Of a stretch of 64,000 nucleotides of DNA, positions 1 through 13,414 are shown in pieces; the first letter of the stretch is position 1; every line of letters starts with the position of its first letter. Origin of the DNA: Lolium rigidum. Taxonomy: Eukaryota > Streptophyta > Magnoliopsida > Poales > Poaceae. The notes under the pieces were generated by a model. The model was not told the DNA's origin. It searched no databases and saw only the letters and a list, made by a program, of their open reading frames with translations. The DNA is taken from positions 279,640,330 through 279,704,329 of the forward strand of contig NC_061510.1 of the NCBI RefSeq assembly GCF_022539505.1. The letters are read 5' to 3'. Both the position numbers and the translations under genes were made by a program.

Positions 1-606
1 CATTACGAAAATTTGCATTTTCCTACGACTTTCTGGTTTGTGGCTGTAGTTAGTGCATGCATGATGCACCTATTTTTATTACTGAACTTGGTGAGTTGTA
101 CTCACCCATTCCATCTTGAACCCCATACTTAGATTGGGAGATATCAAAGGAGCAGCCACATCGTAACTCGGAGATGGAAAAGTCAACTACTACAAGGGGC
201 GGGACTCAGACAATGGAGTCAACGAAGTCAACTTCTACGTACCATGGTGGAAACCTAATCTAGAGGTAGAAAGGAACCTACTCCCTAGTCCTAGCACCTA
301 ATAAGTAGAAAGAGTTCTAGTAGAGTTCTTTACCAAGCCAAGAATCTCTAGAGCTAGAGCTAGCAATAAGTTAGTCTACGAGTTGTTCTTCTGGAGTTTA
401 TTTGCAGTTTTATCCAATTGTAATTAGGATGTTGTGTTGATATTCTGTGAAGAGTCAGAGTTGTAATTCTATAGACATACCTTGGACTCGCAAATATTTT
501 TGTTGTACCATTCTAAGGGATTGTAATACTAGTGGAATGTTGTTTCATTGGTGTTATGTCAACGACTTGCGTACTACAATATGAAGTGCTATGCTGGGTC
601 ACTGCA
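1..606 (+). mobile_element. 3' part of a family-A LTR
   Basis: This segment is colinear with 20560-21157 and, in its second half, with 5541-5765. All three copies end the same way (CACTGCA here, CACCACA in the others). It carries the GAGT...ACTC stretch and the T-rich tail typical of grass gypsy LTR ends. The copy begins outside the window, and nothing retrotransposon-like follows its end, so it is either the right end of an element or a truncated LTR. Confidence 0.6.
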
Positions 607-3259
607 TCCCTGCCCCTCCCAAGTTAGGTGACTTTACTCTGATTTGACAAAAAAAACATGGCTAATTTAAATACAAGTGTTTGATAGATTGCTTACGAAA
701 ATGGGAAAACATTACTTTAAGGTACCCAAGTAGTCATTATATCGTAAATTCACTAATAGTTTTCAAGATATTTAACTTCTTCGCACAAATGCGCATACAA
801 ATAAATTTTACCATATTTATTAAACTAGTCGAAGGAAATGAACATAAATAAATAAAAACCTTGTTCAAGGAGTTCTCTAATGTGCACTAGTTTCCATTAA
901 CACTCATAAACTTAAAATTTGACGATTTTTCCAAAAATTGCTTCCCAATCTAGCATATATATATCATGCATGAACATTCTTAGGATTCAATCCAAATGAC
1001 CAAGGCCATGGTCATATCTTGGCATATATTCTGAGAACATGCCCAAATTTTTACATGGGCGCATCTTGACATGTAAAACGATGTTTGCAAATGGGGTTGC
1101 CAAATTGCAGTACAAATGTTTTATTTTCCAATTTCCAAGTGCCAAATTAGGGGTTTTAATAAATGAAGTACAAACAATATGGCTCAAAATGCTACCATCC
1201 TATATTTCACACCTAGTAGATGATATTTAGCGGATACTTCTTGAGTTTTACTAATTTTCTCGACTCTTACGTAATGCTCCTCCCCCTCCCCCACCTCTCC
1301 ACTTAGATGATTTTATATGGATTTTGCGAAAATAAGGCTAATTTAAATTACAAGCGTGGGATAGTGTGAAGACTTAAATAACGTCTACTAGTAGTGCAAG
1401 TATTGTTGAAAAGGATAAACTGAAATAGAGCATTTTGATATTTTTCTCGCAAGCACTTAACCTCGAGAAAAAAAACCACTCTACTACTCCCTCCTTGCCA
1501 TGGTGTAGTGTATATAATATTTTTGAAAAATCAAATGGTACTAAGATTGACCAAATTTTTGGAGAAAATCTTCTACATCTAACATGCCAAATGTATACCA
1601 TATGAGAATATACATCGTGAGAGATCTAATGGTATTGCTTTGGTAGTCTAGGTGTTGATATTTTTTTCCTAAGTACTTGGTCAAACTTTACATCTTTTGA
1701 CTTCTAAAAGTTCTTATATATATGCACTACATTCTCGCATGGAGGGAGTATCTAATAGCGAGTCCTTTTTTTATCCAAAGACCATGCCAAGAGAGAAACT
1801 TAGATCAATAAATCCCCCAAGGAAACAAACTTAGTTCCCTTTTATCAAGTGGGTAAGGTAGGCAAACCACTTAATCTCTTCCCAAGACTGACGGAGTAAA
1901 GCTAAGAAGTTAGATGAATGGAAAGGGGGTAGGGAAAACATCACAAGGGCGTTCCCCGCTTGGCGTGAAGGTTGTTGGTTCGGTACAGTACTAAAGGCCC
2001 TTGCCAGACTTCCAGGTGGTCTTATTTTGGGCTGTTGTGAACCTTGGATCTCACCAATACAACCTCCTATGGTTTTTGTTACCGAGATATCCTTTCTATA
2101 AAAACGCTAGGATTGAATCCAATGATCTACACAATATAATGTTCCCAATACAATTAGTGCTCCACCCTTAGCCAAGGTCTAGGCTAAAACCCTGGTACAT
2201 CTCTCATTGGCCACTATAATAGTTTTCTTTTAGATGGCCACTGGAATAGTTGGCTCTTCTTATATACAACTCTCAAAATATTGGCTTCCAATATTTAACA
2301 ACGTTCAAGAGCGAACATCAACTTTACCATTTAGGTACTATGGGTTGAGCCTCTCTAAGACTGTATATTTGTGATTATTCTAATAGTTGAAATCCAAGAC
2401 ACAATGGAACCTTCATTCGGAGCTAAGCCAATCGCTAAGAAACTAACTTTATTAGGTTAATAAATACTTGAGGTTAAACAATGGAACATATATATATCAG
2501 AAGTCACAACATACTACTATATCACAAATGGGGTTAAAGAGCACACCATGTAATGGTTGAACTTTTCACCGTCGTCCTCATTAGGTTGATTCTTGTTTGC
2601 TTGGGTCGAAATCACCATTAGATGCTACGAGCAACACAATTAGATGCAAAACTAACCTTCCCAAGTATAGGACTTTTACAAGGACTGAGCTTGGGCAAAT
2701 CATGAAAAGATGGAGAAAATGCAATTACTCAAAAAAGAGAACGTGGAAGATGGTAAAATCCTCAAACTTAAATTTTAAACATGGAGACCACTTGTTATGG
2801 TTGTGGTTGAATGACGACTATTTCGAGGACCTTGATGGGGTACGGGTTGGCTATGCTAGCAGGAAATAATAATTTCTACCATGTAAACCAAGGTCATCAA
2901 GTGATACATATACTAGTCTAACGATGTATGTCTTCGCCTCTTCGTCGGTTAAAACCATTTAGAACAGTAATCACATAAAACATAGTTTCACAAGCATGAC
3001 ACATGCTTGTTAATATAGACTAATGACGAATATTGAAAAAATTATATTTTAGCTCTCTCACGCCATCAATGGTTGTGGTCGTCCGATCACGTATCTAGAG
3101 CCTTGTTGGTCGTCCGATGCGCCTTACCAAATGTCCTAGACCCGCTAATTCAGAAGTAGAATCATAGGTCTCGCATTCGATCCTGAGAAAATAGTTCTGA
3201 TAGGGGCCACGTATCCATCGATAACGTATGCATCAATAAAAAAACCTCCCGGCAACTCA
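607..3259. other. Intergenic, AT-rich, no gene recognised
   Basis: This stretch has no ORF with family-like features. The only well-defined element is the Stowaway MITE at 1487-1748. A 90-codon ORF at 2597-2869 (+) is rich in K, W and N, has no recognisable domain and is treated as chance or decayed. Around 3160-3245 a B-box-like sequence followed by an A-rich run could be a degenerate SINE, which I cannot establish. Confidence 0.5.
1487..1748. mobile_element. Stowaway (Tc1/Mariner) MITE, 262 bp
   Basis: The left end CTCCCTCC and right end GGAGGGAG form the inverted termini. They are flanked by TA at 1485-1486 and TA at 1749-1750. The AT-rich interior has no ORF. Length, termini and TA target duplication fit grass Stowaway elements. 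Confidence 0.8.
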
Positions 3260-3361
3260 TCCATTCGGCACAACACCCAGAAAAAATTCGCGCTTTCAAA
3301 TAAAACTTGTCACAGTGACTGAACTTTCACTTGAGTTGATGAAATTAAAGTAGATCATCAA

Positions 3362-3836
3362 TGTAACACCCCAACTTTCCTAGTCTTGAGTTAATAGTAC
3401 TTAAGGTTGCAAAAATCAGGGGTTCGGGCATGTGGCGCATGGCTGGTGTGGCCCGTCGTGGCACACGGCATGGCACATGTGCCGGCCATGGACGCACATA
3501 CGTGTGCCAAGAGGGGACGTTCCCGTCCCGGGGCTGATCGACGAGGGTGTCGATCTTTTAAGGGGGTGAGTGTGACATCCTGACCTAGGGCTTAATAGGA
3601 TTGATAGATACTCATACCAACAAGTTGCAACTTCTTTTTGGAAGCTCATCAGCAAAGAACTCTGAAGTTAAGCGTGTTTGGCCCAGAGTAATTTGATGAT
3701 GGGTGACCGATGCGCACGACTGAGGATAAAGTGCGCAGGAAAGATATGTGTTGGGTCTGTGGACTGGGGATAGTCTAGAGATCCTAGAGAGCTGCCAGGG
3801 GTAACAGGCCCGGCCAGGGGTGGTCGGGGTGTTACA
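3362..3836 (+). mobile_element. Cassandra-type TRIM remnant with 5S rRNA-like LTR
   Basis: The insertion is bounded by TGTAACACCCC and GGGGTGTTACA and flanked by a 5-bp duplication ATCAA (3357-3361, 3837-3841). The second family-A LTR lacks it at the matching site near 8685. From about 3569 (TGTGACATCC) to 3836 it resembles a Cassandra LTR and is preceded by a polypurine tract (AAGGGGGTGAG). The left part (3362-3568) keeps the terminal sequence but not a full 5' LTR, so the element appears internally deleted. Cassandra is known as a small non-coding retroelement whose LTR carries a 5S-derived Pol III promoter. Confidence 0.75.
3600..3710 (+). other. 5S rRNA-derived Pol III promoter-like segment
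   Basis: The order of elements matches 5S rDNA: an ATACTCATACCA-like start, then AACTCTGAAGTTAAGCGTG (A box), then GATGGGTGACC (C box). It lies inside the Cassandra LTR. It diverges from true 5S rRNA over much of its length, so it is a retroelement promoter and not a 5S gene. Confidence 0.7.
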
Positions 3837-4904
3837 ATCAAGTCAAGTGCTATAAACTTCCATGTGATATTTGCTAAAACCAATTTTGGGTAAAACTAAT
3901 TTGATCTATGGGTTAGATCAAATGGCACGTGAATTAAAATAACAACCCATTATTTAAGAATCAAACTCTAAATTATTTACCCTCAAAAGTTTAGTAATTA
4001 CCTTTGTGCACAATTTAATTCACTTTTAAACTTATTACCTAATATGGTAAACCACAAGGTTTAAAGTGCATAATAGCCACACATTCTTAATTGAGTCATA
4101 ACTTATTAAATATGTGGAAAATCACAAAACTGAATTCGTTTATATTACGAATTATAGTTCAAACTAGTTGAGTAAAATTAACTATGAGTATTTTGAAACT
4201 CATATGATCATGTGTTGGTGAAATAAAAAAATAACCATCCAGAAGTTATGCATAACCTTCAATTTTGACATTTTGACCACAATTATAAGATAAAGCCAAT
4301 CATATATGATATGGTGTACTATCAACAAGTATAAAACCATCCATAAGATATTTAGTAACAAATGCCACTTGGCTATCCAAAAAACAAATCATATGAGAGG
4401 ATAATATCCATGCCACATAAATAGGATGAAAATATCTACATAGCTTGCATCCTAAGCTATGTCACCTCATGTTTAAAGAATTTCTATGGATGAGAGCATG
4501 ACAACCAAGAACATTACTCATCAAACTAAAACAAGATTCATCTACCTAGGTGTCATGATACTAGAGCATGCTCAAGCCTATAAAGGATCCTCTCACATTA
4601 TCCATTTCATTATCTTGTACCATGATACAAGAAAACCAAAGAATTGGACCACTCAATACGTTATATAGGACCTAGATGAAGCAGCTAGGAGGTGGAGGCA
4701 TACCAGAAGAAGCAGGTTTATCAGAATTCCTGAAGAACAAGCTACAAAAGATACCAAGGTAGAATTCCTAGGCAGACCATATATTTAGATGATTGCATCA
4801 TCATTTCTTGAGTAGCACCCTAGGTTATAATACAAGTCCTTATTGAGTGAGTGAGGCAACTGATATAACCATATCCAGATCCTTCTAGTGATACTTTAGG
4901 CAGC

Positions 4905-5540
4905 ACAGAAGATCTAAACATGAGGCAAAAACTGGAGAAGACAACCATCTAGCTACTGCTATGGACCCATAGTCCAGGGATGAACTACTCACGCATCACT
5001 TCGCAGGCGGGCATGGCGATGTTTATGCCTCCGACGATGATTTCCCACTCCTGCAGGGTTCCGGGAAGAGCTTCAGAACCCTCCCGAGCTAGGGTCTGCG
5101 ATGGCGGCCGCGACATAACTTTTCGTGGATGGAGGCTCGGGTGTTATGTTTTTCTCGAGATCGTGAATAAATATGCGGAAGGGCGAGGTCGGTGGAGGCC
5201 AGGGGACCACACCACCCCTTGGCGCGGGTCCAGGCCTGGTCGCGCCAAGGCATGGCGTGGCCGCCCTGTGGCTCCTCTTCGAACCCCCTCTGGACTCTGT
5301 CTTCGTTACGGAAAAATATTGACTTTGGCTTTTGTTTCGTTCAATTTCGAGAATATTTCCTATACAACTTTTCTGAAATACAAAATAGCAGAAAACAGGG
5401 AACTGACACTATGGTATCATGTTATTAGGTTAGTGCCGGAAAATGTATAAAAGTGCAACGAAGTATGAGAAAAACATATATAAATTGGTGTAAAATAAGC
5501 ATGGAGCATCAAAATTTATAGATACGTTTGCAACGTATCA
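4905..5540 (-). mobile_element. Truncated family-B LTR, reverse orientation (B3)
   Basis: The reverse complement begins TGATACGTTGCAAACG at 5540 and runs colinear with 15793-16440 (LTR B2), including the segment around the phrase TAGCAGTAGCTAGATGG. It stops abruptly at 4905, where family-A LTR sequence resumes, so the 3' part of this LTR and the middle of the host LTR were lost together. Confidence 0.7.
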
Positions 5541-5765
5541 AGTTGTTCTTTTGGATTTTATTTGCAGTTTTACGTCATTGTAATTAGGAGGCTGTGTTGG
5601 TCTTTTGTAAGAAAGTCTGTGTGTAATTCTATAGATATGCCTTGGACCCACATATGTTTCTGTTGTACCACTCTGAGGGATGTAATACAAGTGGAACATT
5701 GTTTCATTGGTGTTATATCAACGACCTGCATACTACGCCATGCAGTGGTATGCTGGGTCACCACA

Positions 5766-8532
5766 GTTGGTATCGGAGGAAATGCTTTGTCCCTAGGATT
5801 AAAACCCTTTAAAGGAGACCTATAGGTTTGGTAGTGTCTATAGGAAGTTGTCTTAGCTGAACAAATTCTTCTTATTACTTGTGATGGATATTCACTTGAG
5901 AATAATCCTGACACACTTGAGTCAACCTATCTTACCTACACCTTTCTAAAGTAAAGTTAGTTAGTTGTCGTGTATTGCTCCCAATTGTGTACCACCCTAT
6001 TGAAACCTTAAAACAATAGATAGTAGTAGATCACATTTGGTATACAATACATATGCTAGTCCAAAGAGAGGATACAACCATAAGGAAAATATCCTATTGG
6101 AAGATGTATACCAAGACAAGTTATGGGAAAGTAAGAGTCATACAAACTCGTAAAATGACTGATATTAAGTAATAAATATAAGTTATATGAGATAGTATAG
6201 ACCTATGATGAGTCAATCGTGGGAGGTAAGGAAGAGCGATAGGAAGAAAATGTCTACTTACATGGTAGAGTTGCTAATCATATAGGATTCACTTGAGAGT
6301 CATTATGTGATATAGCAGAACATCATATAAAATCTAGCAAGAATAGGATGATAAGTTAGATGTTAGTACATAAATTTGTACCCTAAACCCATGGCAACTA
6401 TGCCAAATATACCAGGACCATAGATTGGATAGGAATTGTCGAAGAACAATATTGTAGAAGCATATGGAAGTATAGGAGTTATACTTTAATAGTTATGTAC
6501 GTAGAGTAGCCCTGTTAGAACCTAGAGATATCATGTGAGTTAGTCCTCAACAGAATGAAAACTAAGTTAGTACTTCCAAAGGAAGTTAGCTAGGTCAACC
6601 TTAAACATTCTAGATCACTTTGTTTCAAGTTTATCTCATTGCAATTGTGCAATTAGGGTAAATTTTGAGACAAATAGTAGTATGCCATATATGTGTGCTA
6701 AGTATCACGAGATAAACCTATCTTATGTGGTGTTATACACTACACATTTGAGCGTGATGTTTATGTATGTTTTACCCAACTACTATATTCAGGTATATAA
6801 AGGTGTGTATTATAAGCACAAGGCTGAATCTTCTTGGATATTATTGGATTTTTATTGATTGACTAGATCCATACATGAAGTTTGACTTTGATATGCAAGT
6901 GCATGTTGCAATATCAAATTCTTATTTGATGTTATAGATCTAGATGGTAACATGATTCATGTGAGGAAGAGCGGAATTCCGAAAAGTTTGAAGAAAAGAT
7001 GAAGGTTCATCAGAAAAAGAAAGCAAATTTGTGGGAAGCAACCACAATACTCAGAACGAAGGACCAACCAAAACTCATGCTTAGCTTCATCAAAGGAGTA
7101 TTTCAGTACGGAAGAAGCATGCAGGTGAGAAATATGGTGAATATGGAGACGCATAAGTAGATCCATAGTCATTATGGAAGAGGGAATGCAACAAAAGTAA
7201 CTTACGATACTACCTATATAGTGTCAATGAGTGCTTTCCTGCAAAACAAACCCTAGAGGTAGGAAGAAGGATAGATAAAGCCTCAACAGATGTAAGAAGA
7301 CCGCAATTGGTATAGGATAAATACAGGAAGAGAAAGCACTAGAAGTAGCGTCCAGTTGGTTGGGACCTATAAAAGAGTCCACTTTTGGGTATGAAATAGC
7401 CACAGTTGTTATCAAGTAGTCCGCAGTTGGTATACTTGTAACAAGAGGTTGTTAACAACTAAAATTTTATCAGCCAAATAACTATGACATATAAACATTC
7501 GGTCGAAGGATTCACGTCAGATGTCCACAATTATGTGGATATACAGTAAGGATTCTTCGGAGGTCCTTACAAAATTACAAGTCATAGCCAGACCAAGATC
7601 AAAATTCTAACAATGACTTCTATGGCTAGACAAAAAGAAGTTTGAACACCATTAGAAAACTCAAAGGGGGAGTAAAGATTATATTGGAAGTATTGAGTCT
7701 AATGGAAGAAGAAGCAGAAGACATAAACTCTGAGAGCAATTTCGACCTTATTTTCATAAGGTTGTTGAACAGTACTTTCAGAAAGTTGTCAGACCAGAAG
7801 CTGAGGTTCATACCTCGAGGAAGTAGGAATTGGAATCTAACTTGAGCAAGTGAGTAATATCTAATCGGAAGTATGAGAGTTCAAGTAAGCCAAGGATAAT
7901 GAAGTTGGATGAAGAAAACATCGGAGACCAAACAAAGTTCAAGAAGGACAAATGCCAAAGGAGTTTGACTATATGAAAAGAAAAGATTAATAGAAAGATT
8001 CCTTTCATGGAACCTAAAGGAACCAAAGAGTTATAGGTATCAACCATAAGCCATAATTGGATGGACTAAATGAGTATAATCAATCCTTAGGGCATAAACC
8101 ATCAAGACCATTCCTATTATAAATGACTTGTTAGCACCATTACTATAATTTGGGTGGTAAAGGTAAACAAAACCCTACTTTAAACAAATGCTTGAGAACC
8201 AAGTTGTTCAATGACCTACTAGTAAAAAAATATCACAACTAATAAGGTCATCATCATAAGAAGATGTCCCCAATCAATGAATTTTCGAAGAGAAAGGAAA
8301 CAAGAGTATACTGTTGGAACAAGTCATAAATTTGAAAAAAAAAATAACAGTTGTTCAGTAGCAGACACTAGTGGATTCCGGAAAGAATCTGGACAAGGGA
8401 TATATTCAATTATATCCAACAAGATCACCATGGAGTTCGAAAAAAATCGTAGTCTGCACAAGTCAGTTCCACACCCCGAAACATGAGAGAGTTCAAACTT
8501 CGAGGACGAAGTTTAGTTTAAGGGGGAGAGAT
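5766..8532 (+). mobile_element. Interior of element A, decayed, no retroviral ORFs
   Basis: It begins with a primer-binding site-like sequence and ends in a purine tract. Between them all frames are short. Small ORFs such as 7642-7845 and 8277-8486 show no zinc knuckle, protease or polymerase motif. The interior is far shorter than that of an autonomous gypsy element, which supports a non-autonomous or heavily deleted element. Confidence 0.5.
5768..5779 (+). other. Primer-binding site of element A
   Basis: TGGTATCGGAGG lies 2 nt after the LTR end. It is two substitutions from TGGTATCAGAGC, the usual site pairing with initiator tRNA-Met. An intact version is present in the element at 12660. 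Confidence 0.65.
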
Positions 8533-9536
8533 AGTAACATCCCAGGATTTGGGGTTACAAAAAGAGAGGAAACTGATGTGTGCGTTGCATTCATGCATAG
8601 AAAATCCGGAGAATTTTCGTGATTTCAAATAAAACTTGTCACAGTGACTGAAGTTTCACTTGAGTTGATGGAATTGAAGTAGATCAACAAGTCAAGTGAT
8701 ATAAACTTACATGTGATCTTTGCTAAAACCTATTTTGGGTAAAAGTGATTTGATCTATGGGTTAGATCAAATGGCGCGTGAATTAAAATAACAACCCATT
8801 ATTTGAGAATCAAACTCTAAATTATTAACACTCGAAAGTTTAGTAACTAAAGTTGCGTATAATTTAATTCACTTCTAAACTTATTACCAAATATGGTAAA
8901 CCACAAGGTTTAAAGTGCATAATAGCCACACATTCTTAATTGAATCATAATTTATTAAATATGTAGATTATCACAAAATTAAATTCGTTTACATCACGAA
9001 TTGTAATTCAAACTATTTGAATAAAATTAACTATGAGTATTTTAAAACTCATATGATCATGCCTAGGTGAAATCAAAAACAACCATCCAAAGTTATGCAT
9101 AACCTACAATTTTTACATTTTGACCACAATTATAAGATAAAGCCAATCATATATGATATGGTGTATTATCCACAAGTATAAAACCATATGAGAGGATAAT
9201 ACCCACGCCACATAGGATGAAAATATCTACATAGCTTGCATCCTAAGCTATGCCACCTCATGCTTAAAGGATTGATATGGATGAGAGCATGACAACCAAG
9301 AACCTTACTCATCAAACTAAAACAAGAGTCATCTACCTAGGTGTCATGATACTAGAGCATGCTCAAGCCTATAAAAGGATCCCCACACATCATCCATTTC
9401 ATCATCTTGTACCATGATACAAGCAAACCAAAGAATTGGACCACTCCATACCTAAGATAGGACCAAGATGAAGCAGCTAAGAGGTGGAGGCATACCACAA
9501 GAAGCAGGTTTATCAGAATTCCTGAAGAACAAGCTA

Positions 9537-9639
9537 CTCCCTCCGATTCATATTAATTGACTTCAATATGGATGTATCTAGAATTAAAATGTGTCTAGAT
9601 ACATCCATATTAGAGTCAATTAATATGAACCGGAGGGAG
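9537..9639. mobile_element. Stowaway MITE, 103 bp
   Basis: A nearly perfect foldback with CTCCCTCCG / CGGAGGGAG ends and TA on both sides (9535-9536, 9640-9641). The other LTR of the host element has the empty site (AAGCTACAAAAG near 4740), which directly proves the insertion and its TA duplication. Confidence 0.9.
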
Positions 9640-11112
9640 TACCAAAGATACCAAGGTAGAATTCCTAGGCGGGCCATATATTTAGATGACCACATCATCA
9701 TTTCTTGAGTAGCACCCTAGGTTATAATCCAAGTCCTTGTTGAGTGAGTGAGGCAACTGATATAACCATAGTCAGATCCTTCTAGTGATACTTTAGGAAG
9801 CCCATACCATGATCATCACAATTTGGTAATGATCAAAACCCTGAGAACCTGAAGTAAGAATCTATTGAAGTAAGTTTATCATGTATAATGCATGATCATG
9901 TTTTGGAGATATAGGAGTACTAAACCCTATTGTGATAAGAAGATATCATCCACCACATGAAATCATAGGGAGAGTACTAACAACCCTAAACCATCTCCAA
10001 TATCCTGAGTAGAGAAACAATTGGAGAATGTCAAAACCTTGTTTAACCAAGCACTTGTGGCCATCCTAACTATATTTGAGATAAACATCCTATCAATGGT
10101 TAGGAAGAGCAACCCTAGCCAATTTAACATGGTTTCAACTCACACCTAGAACCAATGCCCATATCCCAACCCTAACTTGTGAATCACTTGGTGACCATAA
10201 GTAGAATCCTACCACACCTCATTTCAAATTATGCTTCAATTAATGAACATAATAAAACCCTAGTGCTAAACCCTATACTTAAACCCATGTGGTGTGATCA
10301 ACCACTCATTCTTATAACCAAGACAAAACCATGATGAGAACAATATCTACTCTAGAGATTTCAAAGCTAGATTAAAGATAATAATGGTAGTAAACTTGGA
10401 AGAGATTCAACCTAATTCCCAAGTCCTTAGCAAATAGATGAGCACATAAAATAATAGGCAAGTGACCACATTCTTAAATAAGAAACTGAATAATAAGTTT
10501 TACTTTGTAAATTAACTCTTCCAAAGGAATCCCACTTAAATTCCTACATATCACTAGTTAATTAGAAAGGCCTTTTGAAATATAATTTAAACCTTTCAAA
10601 GTGGATATCCAAAATCCTACCAATTGGAATACTTAATTCAAATCCCATAGTAATTAATAAACCAATGTTTGAGTATCCATATTAAATTTTCTAATACACA
10701 ACAATAGTATTTAAAGTATCTTAGATGAATTCTAGTAGAATTCAAATAAGAAATATATACAAAACTGAATTGAATTCCAAACTGGATTTTAAAACTGAAA
10801 ATACAAAACAAAAACATAAAAAAAGGAAAAGGACTTACTAGACGGAGCATCGAAAGCAGGCCAGCATGTAGCCCAGTAGGAGCCCATCAACGCCTGCCCA
10901 AGCACAGCTCAGAATAAGTCCATACCATTTCACTTTGCTTTAAAATCCGTGCGAGGTAAGACGATGTCTTCTCCCTCCTCTGTCTGCTCGATAACGCGAC
11001 GCCGACGGAGCCTTGTCACCGTTGTCATCCTTGACCGAGCCGGACGCCATTGACCAAGCTAGAGGTGCAAACAAGAACCGCCGCGTCCGTCCTATCCGAA
11101 AAACATCAAGAT

Positions 11113-12652
11113 TGTGGAAACCCAGATTTTAGCGTTATTAACTAGTTTGAGTTGCCTCACGTGAGAAAAGTATAGAGAAGTGCAGCTATAGCATGGATGC
11201 ATGTCGGCAGGGCACTTAAATCATTTAGAGCCAACGTGGCTTCATACTAGCTGTGCTGGTAGCATAGGACAAGCTAGGAAATCCAGGTTCTCTCCCCTGT
11301 TTTATTGCATGGTTTCCACGTAGTACAGCTCAAGCGGCAAGCGGCCAAACTCAGATATTTTATTGCCAGACGGTTCTCACGATCCTATAAATAGGCAGCG
11401 GTCGTTTCATTTGCTGAACCAAGAGTGTGTCCAGAGAAGAGTGTGAGCCGGTAGAGTGACATCAGAGAGCTCGTGTCCAGAAAGTGTGACAGTGCGACCA
11501 GAGAGAGGCGCTGCGAGCGTAGGTGCATGCATGTTCGTTATGTTTCTCGAGGAGATAGAAACATAGAGGTCGGGAGGTGCTGCCGGCCGTATCTTATCTG
11601 GAGGAGCATAATCGAAGATGCCGCTGAAGAATCATATGAGAGTGGCGATAGCTAGGGTATGAGCTCGTATGCCGATCCTACCTAGTATCTGGAGTGGTCA
11701 TTCGGAGATGATTAACGTGATGATATTTTTCATAGCTATGGCTATACCCGAGGCAAGCTGCTTTATACCCTTTCATATATTTTTGTAGAATACATATTGC
11801 TGTTAGATACGTGATATATTAGTTGGTACATGATATCGGAGATATTCCTGGGCTAATCCGCCAGCGTCGGTACTTGGTGATGGATCCGCTAGCCACCGGT
11901 ACGAATCAGGCATTAACGTGAATATTGAGAGAAAGTGATCAACTCAGAAATACAAGTTTTTATAAGAGAAAACTTGGTGTTACGAAGGTAAACATATTGA
12001 CCGGTCACAGTTCAGGTATGGGACTGACTGAGTTCTCCTTTGGGGACGACCTTTGTTCGGGAACGTATCGGTGATGAATCCGTAGGAGCGACCAACATCA
12101 GTAGGTCAGAGTGTCCGGGTTCTAGTGAGCTAAAGGGTTTTGCTCCTCTAGCGCATGTGTGGTGCTAGTTGAGGCTGTCGATGTCGGGGTACCCCTCTGA
12201 GTGTAAAAGTGTGAATTTCATCCCTATAATTTCCGGCTAGGAAAACTTACTTTCATGTGTGGCACCATGACTTTTAAAATGCCTAATTACTTAACCATCT
12301 TTTGTTTTTAGAAAAGCATTTCTATTTTACATTGAATATGATTGTGTATAATCGGTTTGCTGAGTAGGACTTGTCGTACTCATCAGCTCCTCTATGTTTT
12401 TTAGATGCAGACATCGTTAGCGGAAGATGTCGTCATCGAAGATAGGCTGGACCAACGGGTGGGAAGCGATGTAGAGAATCTAGTTGTAATTCTTGTATAA
12501 TTGAGAATAAAGTTGTAAAAAGATGTTTTTGAGCTTCTCGAGATCCACTGTGGTGGTTTATGCCTGCAATTTTAGCCTTGCACGCGTATAAGCCTCTCGG
12601 TTTATAGGCGCGCGGCGGCTATCTCGTTCAGACCCGGTCCCGGAACGTGATA
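11113..12652 (+). repeat. 5' LTR of the LARD-like element
   Basis: It starts TGTGGAAACCCAG and ends CGTGATA, where the 3' LTR has CGTGACA. It contains a TATA box at 11386-11393 and an AATAAAG-type signal near 12506, both shared with the other LTR. Confidence 0.85.
11386..11393 (+). promoter_or_regulatory. TATA box of the 5' LTR
   Basis: TATAAATA within CCTATAAATAGGCAGC. The identical sequence is at 13687-13694 in the 3' LTR, so transcription is expected to start about 30 nt downstream. Confidence 0.65.
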
Positions 12653-12659
12653 GTTAAAG

Positions 12660-12671
12660 TGGTATCAGAGC
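12660..12671 (+). other. Primer-binding site of the LARD-like element
   Basis: TGGTATCAGAGC, the canonical match to the 3' end of initiator tRNA-Met, begins 7 nt after the LTR end. Confidence 0.85.
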
Positions 12672-13414
12672 TCTAGGTTTAGGTCACGGGGAAACGGGTA
12701 GATCGTAGATTTTGCGACTAGTCAACGCTAAAAATGTTGTGTCTTGCCTATGCACAAGTTTTAGAAAAATAATTGTTGTTTGATTTCATCACGGTCTTGG
12801 ACAAATAGTTTTGATATAGGGCTCGTTTGATTAAAAAAAAGTTGGACTGCTTGATTGCTGCTGTGAACTTAGATTGCGTTTTCTTTGTGGATGTCTGCTC
12901 AAACGACTGCACTGCTTATATTTTTGTCATACGTTTTAATTCCCAACTGAGAGTGTTAGCAGCTTCAAAATAATTGGTACATTCCTAATCTGTCATGAGC
13001 CAAATGATTTTTGAGTAGGAAAGAAAGATGCTTTGCAGTATTTAGTTATCACTAGATAAATGATATTGATTATCTTGCTGGAATATCTTGCTATTTCTTA
13101 TACATACCCTGGATCATGTTTTGTACCAGCTATAAAAAGTGTAGATTACATATGTTTGAGTTCTAGTTTATCTTGACCCAATTTTTGGTAAAATAAAATA
13201 CTCTGCACTACTTAGCTTTGTGATATTATTTGTTTCCGTGCTCGCTAGTAGAATTAGATTGCATATACCTCTTGCCATTCTTGGTAACTCTTATAGATAC
13301 TTTGGACTATGTCTTTAGTATGCATGACTGGAAGATACAAGTAAATAAAAGAAGATGTTGGGGTAGATTTAAGTGTTGAATTTCGGAGATGAAATTCTTA
13401 TAAGGTGGGGATGG

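Larger units (their letters stand above)
3260..5765 (+). repeat. 5' LTR of element A (truncated and interrupted)
   Basis: Only the first and last parts of the LTR remain (about 3260-4904 and 5541-5765). The middle, present in the 3' LTR, is missing and a truncated reverse LTR of family B sits at the junction. A Cassandra remnant interrupts it at 3362-3836. It ends in CACCACA directly before a GT spacer and the primer-binding site. The left boundary is approximate because the expected start, as at 8533, is not recognisable. Confidence 0.6.

Noticed and set aside
2597..2869. 90-codon ORF
   Set aside because: No recognised motif, AT-rich codons, no supporting context.
3600..3710. A genuine 5S rRNA gene
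   Set aside because: Only the promoter boxes are conserved, and the segment lies inside an LTR with TG...CA ends and a target duplication.
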